NCBI GenBank assembly: GCA_024734495.1
Contig: JALMQS010000681.1
Coordinates: 7,659,542 to 7,723,541, forward strand
Length of the DNA stretch: 64,000 nt
Direction of reading: 5' to 3'
Origin: Forficula auricularia
Taxonomy: Eukaryota > Arthropoda > Insecta > Dermaptera > Forficulidae
Below the pieces are notes generated by a model, which saw only the letters and a program-made list of their open reading frames with translations, ran no database searches and had not been told where the DNA came from. Shown here piece by piece: positions 11,701-20,700 of the stretch (the stretch's first letter is position 1; each line of letters opens with the position of its first letter). A program made the translations under genes and the position numbers.

Positions 11701-14700
11701 AATCATTCCAATGTTGATTTTGTGTTTCTCCATTTTTCTAATCCTAATCCAATTAAAATTAATTCAAAACTACCAAATCACATTGCATACCAAGATTATA
11801 ATTTTATATACATTACACATACAATGTATTTTTCATTTTCATAATAAAACTAAACTTTTAAATGTAGTTGACTTTTTTATGCGGGCCGCCTGCCTTCAAA
11901 TAATTTACCATGTGGCCCAGATACTGCAAAAGGATAAACACCCCTTTTAAATGCGAAAATCAAAGGCGCTAGTCAATTGGGAAATAAATGTATTATTGTT
12001 ATAGGAGAATAGAGTTTGTTTCCCAATAACTTTCAGACAATAGATGTCAAGAGAGATGAATTCGATATTTCATTACATTTAATTATTAATTTTATATAAT
12101 TTGAAGAAAAATACGCTTATCATGATTTTCACCAATAGCGTACGAGTTTTCCAAACAGTTCAAGCCCCGCTCAAACAATTAGTCAAGCACTTGAGTACAC
12201 ATACCTAAAGAATCAAAATTGATAGTGGAAAATGTGGACAAATGCCTATCCATTAAAATTAAAAATTGTTAATTGTTTGAGACCATAGGTTTCGTAGTCT
12301 TTACCTGACGACCCTTTGAAGTCGCCCTTGGCGAGAGACCGTTTGCAATACTTTACCCATGCTAAAGTAAAAAGCAAAAAACATTAATAAAATAGAACTG
12401 AGGCAGCAAATCGGTTAAAGTCGAAGTTTATATGGTAAACTCTACCTTTAATATTCTCTGCCTATTTAAAGCATAATATGTAAAAATTATCCTTTCATAC
12501 ATACATAGATAGATACTTGATGGCTTACATGCCCCATAATCTCTGGAGCATTCCATCAACGACTGGACTCGCCTAGCTCTTACGCAGCTTTCATTATTCT
12601 GCGCGGAATTGGTTGCCTAATTACAGGCGCACCAACAACGTCTGCACCAATTAAGTTCAAATATAGACATATATATGAGTATTTTAATTACTATAGTTAT
12701 TTAATTATATTTTATAATTCAGTATTTTTCTTATACGTGCAAAAAAACAATTTAATTAGTTAAAAAGCTCTAAATGAAAAAATAATTCAAATTTAAGCTC
12801 GTTTTCGGACAAGAGCTACAATATTCAATTATTTTTTTACTCGTGATTATAAAAGATAAAAGAATTGACTAATGGCTGATAAAATGAAATGAAAAATTAT
12901 TACTCTTTACGCAGACCAATGGGTGAAGTTCTCAGGCGGCGGGAATATTGAATTTACTCAAAAATTCACTCAAATTGTATTTGTATAAAAATATGATGTT
13001 GTATGTTTAAAAATATTTAATAGTTTATAATGTGGTTTTTACCAACATTTTTAATAAATATTATTATATTAAACATTAGACTGAAGAGCAGATAGCCTTC
13101 GAAACTTTAGTTTCAAACTAATAAGATATTTACATATACCGGGTGTGTTTTTTATCTTGAGACAGTCTTATAAATCAAAAACAGTACATATATGGGAAAA
13201 AGTTTCAAATAAAGTTTGTTTATATCGAGGAGAAACTAAACTACGCTATTGTTTGTCGACGTAGAACAAGCTTTCAAGAGTATTTCAATGTCAAGTTCTG
13301 TTTTTTAAATGGAACCCTATATTTTCTATACGTCTACATAATCTACAAAAAAAACTGAACAACTTTTATAAGAACTATTTTTTTATACGACATCAAATAT
13401 ACAAAATATATGAATCAATTAGATCTCAAAAAAAATCTTTATAATTATTTTTAACGATTATTTAACTTAATTATCAAATAATAATGATTAAATAATTAAT
13501 TATTAAATAAATAATCATTAAATCGCAAATGTCACAACAATGAAAATAAGTGTTTATAATGATATTAAAACTTCGTTTTACTCAGATTTAAGAGATTATT
13601 TTCTACTTAATAGAACTACTTAAAATTCTTGAGTTTAAAAAATTGTATTTTTCCTGTCAATTCAGTAGATAGTTATATTTTATTACCATAATAAAAATGG
13701 AGCATTTTTTGTTGAAGACAGAATTAAAATGGTCTTAATTTATGTGGTGAATGTGGAAGAAGTGTTAAGGGCTGCCATTGAAATGAATGCCGGGAGGTTT
13801 CCTAATAGGAATACACCCTCACAAGCTTCATTTTATTGTGTTGTAAAATCTGTTTAAAAAAAAAAAACAGGAAATGTAAAGGCTGCGAAGAAATTGGAAC
13901 TGGAATTCATCCAGAAGACTTGCAATAGTCTCAGAATAGTGTCGAAAAATTATTAAATTATTAATTATTATTAAATTATATGTTTAATAATTAATTATTT
14001 AATCATTATTATTTGATAATTCAGTTAAGTAATTGTTAAGATTTTTTTGAGATCTAATTGATTCATGTATTTTGTTTATTTGATGTCGTATAAAAAACAG
14101 TTCTTATGAAAGTTGTTCAGTTTATTTTTGTAGATTAAGTAGACGTATAGAAAAATATAGGGTTCCATTTAAAAAACAGAACTTGACATTGAAATACCCT
14201 TGAAAGCTTGTTTTAGGTCGACAAACAATAGCGTAGTTTAGTTCCCCCTCGATATAAATAAACTTTTATTTGAAACTTTTTTCCATATAATGCACTATTT
14301 TTGAATTATAAGACTGTCTCATGATAAAAAAAACTCACCCGGTATATTTAGGTAATTGATTCTTTGATTTATTCATTATTGGATTTGGAGTTGAAAAAAA
14401 AGATTTAAATAATTCTATTAAATGAGAAAAAAACAAAAGTCTACATACCTGACTAAAAGAACTAGACTGGGATGTCTTTACGTGAATTTCAACCAATTTC
14501 CGATAAAGAACAAGATTTTCATCTAGATATTTATAAAAAGAAACCAGGTCATCATCTAAATGCTATCAAAATTGAATTTGAATTAATTAAAATATGGATT
14601 GAAATTAAAATTAAGAAATAAGAAAAATATCATACTTGAGGAAAATTACAATTCTTGGCAATTTTTAAAGCTGAATTTACCGAAGATGTCTTTTGGAAGG

Positions 14701-17700
14701 AAATATAGAGAGTTTTAAGTAAAAGAGCTAATTTGTTCATTGGTTTCATCGAACCATGACGTTCAATGCCCAGGTCATGAATTTCTTGGGTGAGTAGAAC
14801 ATTTCCAAGAGTAGTCATGAAATTAATCTGAAAAAGCATAAGTTATTATAACTTTACTTATAACAAGAAAGCACAAAAAGACTTTAACATTTTTTCAATT
14901 TTGGCGCTTTTCAAGTTTTTTACTTTACCATACAGGGTATGGTCAAGTATTGTAATCGTGCATGAAAAAAGTGTTTTTTTTCCTTCTTTTTTCGAAATAT
15001 CTCAAAAACGGCTAAAATTATTTTGATTTAAAAATTGAGCGAAACTAGGGCATTTCATTCTACAAAAAAGCTCTAATAAGTAAACATCGAAAAAATTTTA
15101 TTTTCAAGATAATACTTGATTTGTAAAATGTCTGTTAGTTAGTCTGTCTGTTAGTCTGCTAGTTAGTCTGTCTGTTAGTCTGTTAGTTAGTCTGTGCGTT
15201 ACCAATTTTTTGTGGACGAGCTAGCTCAAAAACTAGTGTGAATATCGAAACCAAATTTCACGTAGTTTTGGTGCATTGAGATTAAGAGCTGATTAGATTT
15301 TGGTGCATATCGACCCAAAATTAAGAGGGGTGGAGAGGTGTTACAAATTAAAAGTCTAGGCCATTTGAGAAGACTCAACCAAATTTTGAATACATAATCA
15401 GTGGGACCCCAGAAGTCTAAAAATGAAAAAACTAACAGCCCAAAATTGGGAGGTGGTCAAAAAATGAAAATCTAGGCCCTTGAACCAAACTCAACCAAAT
15501 TTTGTATACATAATATTTAAATTTTAATTTAAAAAAACGCCTTTTACAGACTATTTTGAACTTCCAAGACCTTTTTATAGATAAGGGACTTTTTGTTTCT
15601 TCTTCTTTGTTAGGCCTCAAAGACCTGTTATTGCAATCTTTTTTGGCCTTCCTCTACTTCGCCATCCCACCGGTCTTTTTTGCTATTTTAGCATAATTTT
15701 TTTTCCCCGTCTGCTGCGGCCATATTAGGGTAACAGTTTTTATATAATAAAAATAAAAAATAAATTATAAATATTTTAAACTCGAAATCAAATTAAATGT
15801 TTTTACTTTCCATATTGGGATATGGCCAAGTATTGTAATCGTGCATAAAAAAGTGTTTTTTTTTTCGAAATATTTTATAAACTGCTGAAACTATTTTGAT
15901 TAAAAAAATTGAGCGAAACCATGGGATTTCGGTCTACAAAAAAGCCCTAATAAGTGAACATCGAAAAAATTATATTTTTCGAGATAATAACTGTTTTGTC
16001 AAAATGTCTGTTAGTCTGGTTGTTAGTCTGTTAGTTAGTCTGTTGTGCGTTACCAAATTTTTGTGGACGAGCTAGTTCAAAAACTAGTGTGAATATCAAA
16101 ACCAAATTTCACGTAGTTTTGGTGCATTGAGATTAAGAGCTGATTACATCTTGATCCATATCGACCAAAAATTAAGGGGGGGTGGAGAGGGTTAAAAATT
16201 AAAAATCTAGGTCCTTGTACCAAACACAATCAAATTTTGTATACATAATCCGTGGCCCCCAGAAGACTAAAAATGCAAAAACTAACATCCCAAAATGGGG
16301 GGGGGGGTCAAAAAATTAAAATATAGGCCCTTGTACCAAACTCAACCAAATTTTGTATACATATTCCATGGACCCCCAGAAGAGTAAAAATGCAAAAACT
16401 AACCCCCTATATGATTATAAATAATTTTATTAAATATTAAATATAAGTGAGGGGCCAGATTGTATGGTAAAGTCAAGTGGATGGCCACATCAGAACGTGT
16501 CAGCTTATTTTTGCTTTTCCTTCGGTTTCTCGAAATATCTAAAAAAAAGCTGGAATTATCTTGATAAAAAAATTGAGTGAAAGCCGACCTTATGAAAATG
16601 ACTTACTCTGGGAGATTGATAGTGACCAAAAGGAGAGTGTGTGGGGGGGGGGGTCAAGAATAATTTAAAATAATAATATTTTCAAACAAAAATATATATG
16701 CAGATATATATATATATAAATTGTCTCATATTTAAAAGGAGATTTTTGTTTTTATTAATATTTTTTTCTACATAATTATAAAACTGTTTATGGTATTCTC
16801 AAAAAGTATTTAAAAAAAAATATTATAAAAATGCTTTTTATTTGTTTTATTTTAAAATTTTCGAGTATCTAGTTTTTTTTGATGATGAGTGTGCAAAGAG
16901 GTACTAGATTAGCTATTATTAAGTTTGATTTATCTTAGTAATGACTAGCCCAACACCTCTTTGTATACTCAACATCAAAAAAACTGATACTCGAAAATTT
17001 TAAAAATAAAACGAATAAAAATATATAATAAAAAATAACTGTGTCAAAAGTGAGTGTTCTTTCAGAAAATGTGCTATAAGAATTTAACGTTATGGATGAA
17101 TGAGCTACCTTTTCTTGCATGGTTAATACTGGACCATCAAATCGGAAAACATTCAATATATTTAAAATCAAAAAATTATGACTGGAAATAAATCCAGAAT
17201 CAGAATATTTGTCAGTTATTTTAAAAAATGATTTCAAAACATGGTCCAATCCAATTTTCGAAATCGATAAAGTGAGTGCAGTGCAAGCATTAGGCATAAC
17301 CTGAAACAAGCAATAGAATGAGATCAGAAAAAACCATCAGGTTCATAAGCAAAATAAGTATTAGAGTATTGAAACCACTTGGAAATTTTCAAAATATCAA
17401 ATCAAAGAGATTGACTTCTGATTAATCTGAAATGTTATAGGCCTCGACCGCGTTCCTTCCACAGATTATTGGTGGCATTTAATTCGTACATAAGATACAT
17501 TTACGACCTGGGCCATATGGATCATGTTTCTGAGCGGGTGGTAGAGGTATTAGGCTTCAGTCTACCTAACTATCTAAAGGTTAGATACCTGATGAGGTTT
17601 GTCCATAGGATCCTTATATCGGGGTCTCCTTCCTATTTGGCGGAACTACTTACCCCGGGTCCTTCATTAAGATCAAGAGCCCTAGTATGTCCGCGACATC

Positions 17701-20700
17701 AGACTGCCCCCTGGTCATTTGAGATCACAGCCCCACGACTGTGGAACCCAATGCCTACTGCCCTAAGACAACCATCCTCTGCTGCCCGCTTTTTGCGTTG
17801 ACCCACAGTACCTATATCATGTTAATATTATAGCCTCTAATTTTGTATTTTATATTTTGTACTTTATATTTTGTATTTTATATTTTGTATATTTTATTTT
17901 GTATTTTTTTCTTTTGTATTTTATATTTTTTGTATTTTTGTATCTAATTTGTATTTTGGAATCTATATTTTGTATTTTATATTTCTATATATTGTTTATT
18001 CCTATATTTGTCAGTTTTTTCTCTTGAATGTATAATATACGGGTCTACACTGACCTATGTACATTACATCATTAATAAATAATAAAAAATAATTTTGTTA
18101 ACATTTTAGATCTGTGGTCGAAAAAAGTGCCGAAAAATATCCAACCACTGGCATATTTACAAAATTATATTTAACATCACATATTAAGCAGAGAACAATC
18201 TCTAATTTTCTATTATTAAGTCGACTCTGCTATGATTTGTTATAACAAATTTGGATTAAAAATTTTCAATTTGTATTTAATTTAATTGTGTTTAAAAAGG
18301 TCTAATTATGCTCAATTTAAATTGAGATATCCTTGTCGACTCGAAAATCATTACACTACTAAACAAAAATTTCTCTCCGTAAAACTAACAATGGATTCCA
18401 GTAGAGTTTTATGCGCTGATTATCATGCAATTTACTGATTTTTTACAACAAGTCAGAGTTTTGAGATATTATATTATCGGTCAAAACGACAAAAATCCAT
18501 TTTTACCTATTTTCGCGTCCCATTAGATATTAGACAGCAATATTTGAAATCAAAATATTTTGTTGACGTAATAGAAAACAGCTTCCTTTTTGATTTTCAA
18601 ATTTTTATTTGTTTTTCGATCAATTAGAACTCGAGTTATGACTAAAAACTAAAACTACGTGATTATAAAGGATAATAAACATAGAAAAAAACATAACGTC
18701 TTGGTTTTTTTAGTTATAACTCTTATTTTTTTTTTTAATGCAATCGAATGCAAGAAGGGGTGCACCAGTAAAGATGTAGCCCCTATGGATCTCGAAAGAC
18801 CCTTGCATTACCGAAGAGAAGGGAAAGTTGATTATGTGAGAGGGTGTAGACGTAGGTGTCTATGCACCCTGGTTTTGAAGGTTTGAAGATCATAGGTGCT
18901 GGGAAAGATAGAGGCTGGGAGAGAGTTCCAGTTCCTTGAAGTCATGGAGATATATGTATTCGCGAATGAAGTGGTCCGGCTCTTTTCCAATTTGACCGCG
19001 AAAGAGTGTTGGGAGTCGGCAAAACGTGTGCTGCGTGCAAAGCATGCTTTGGGGGAATTATTGATTTTATCTCATCAGAGCACCTGCCGTGATAGTATCT
19101 ATAGAAAAGGGAAAGGGCAGAGACATCTCTTCGATGAGCCAGCAAGTCGAGGGAGTCGGTGAGGGTAGAATCGTCAATTAGCCTGACGGCTCGTTTCTGA
19201 ATTGCATCAATGGTAGAATATTTTGAGGCTCCTCTCCACAGATGAGAGCCGTATTCGAGACAGGGGCGGATTTGGGCCTTGTAGATGGTGAGAAGTTGTG
19301 GGGGTTTGTAAAATCGCTTGGACCTGAATAAAAAGCCAATCTTCCTTGATGCAGATTTCGCCACAGAGGAGATGTGTTCATTCCAAGACAGGTCAGATGC
19401 GACAGAGACGCCCAACATGGATAGGCTGTCACACATTTTCAGGGTATTCGAATCGAAGTGAATATCAGGGAAGTCTCTATTTTCGCGCCTAGAAATTAGA
19501 CAACATTGAGTCTTATTTGAATTTAAGTTAACTAAATTTTGAGAGCCCCATTTATTCAGTTTGTCTAGGTCGAGAGTAATTGAGGAGGCAATATTGATTC
19601 GATTATTCGGGAGAGAGGGTTTGCCGTGTAGAGTGCTATCGTCGGCGTAACAATGAGTGGGGTTTGCCGTTTGATCAATAAGGTCGTTTATATAAATAAG
19701 GAAGAGTGTGGAGGAGTTCTAATTGAGCTAATAACAAGTGGAAATTTGAAAATAAAAGAAGCTGTTTTCTATTACGTCAAAAAAAGATTTTGATTTCAAA
19801 TATTCCTGTTTAATATTTAATGGGACTCGAAAATTGATCAAAATGAGCTTTTTCGTCATTTTGACCGATCATATCTCGAAACTGACGTGTTGTAAAAAAT
19901 CGTTAAATTGCATGATAATCAACGTATAAAACTCTATTGGAATACATTGTTAGTTTTACGGAGGGAAATTTTTGTTTAATTTTTGTTGAGCAGTGTTATT
20001 TTTCTTCCAATATTTTTGAATTTTTAAAATGAAAATCTAATAAGGTCTCGAACGGCTGTAGATTATAAAGTGAAATTTGGAATATAAATTCGGCAACACG
20101 TATCTTTATGCCATGTTTAAGAGTTCTAACTGACACCATTCGCTAGCAAAAAATTGCTAAGCCATCAAAATTTAATCAAAATTTGATTAGAGGGTAGTGG
20201 GTCTTGAAAAATGTTATTTTGCCTATAATTTAGGGGATTAATTGAATGAAAATGATTGAAATAAAATTAGAATAACATAAGCATATGATATACCTAAATA
20301 ATAATATATAGTTTAATTGAAAGTAATGGAAGACAGCCCAGTGGCAGTGAGGAAAGAAAAAAATTAACACATATCCAAATAAGGTGTAATTTATTAGATT
20401 CCTTCCTCCTTTCCTTTCAAACCGACGTTTCGGAGGATTCTTCCTCCTTCTTCAGGGTTTCAAGGGGTTATTGACTAAAGGAAACAAATAAAATGCTTCC
20501 TTCCTCTCCCCACAGCAGTGTTTAAAACTTTTTTCTTCCTTAGCATAAGCATAGAAAAACAATTTCTTTTTCCTTCTTTTTCTTAATTGTCAAACTTTTT
20601 TCTTCTTTAGCAGAAAAATAATTTTTTTCCTTCTTTTTCTTAATTATCAAAAATTATTTTTCTATGTTTCTGCTAAGGAAGAAAAAAGTTTTAAACACTG

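Noticed and set aside
15120..15195. CRISPR-like short regular repeat (GTTAGTCTGTTAGTTAG)
   Set aside because: It is a microsatellite inside the family P element, present in every copy, without spacers.
18659..18886. 75-codon plus-strand frame with a hydrophobic stretch like a signal peptide
   Set aside because: It spans the junction of a foldback arm and the antisense poly-A tail and C-terminus of a LINE, so it is a composite without selection.
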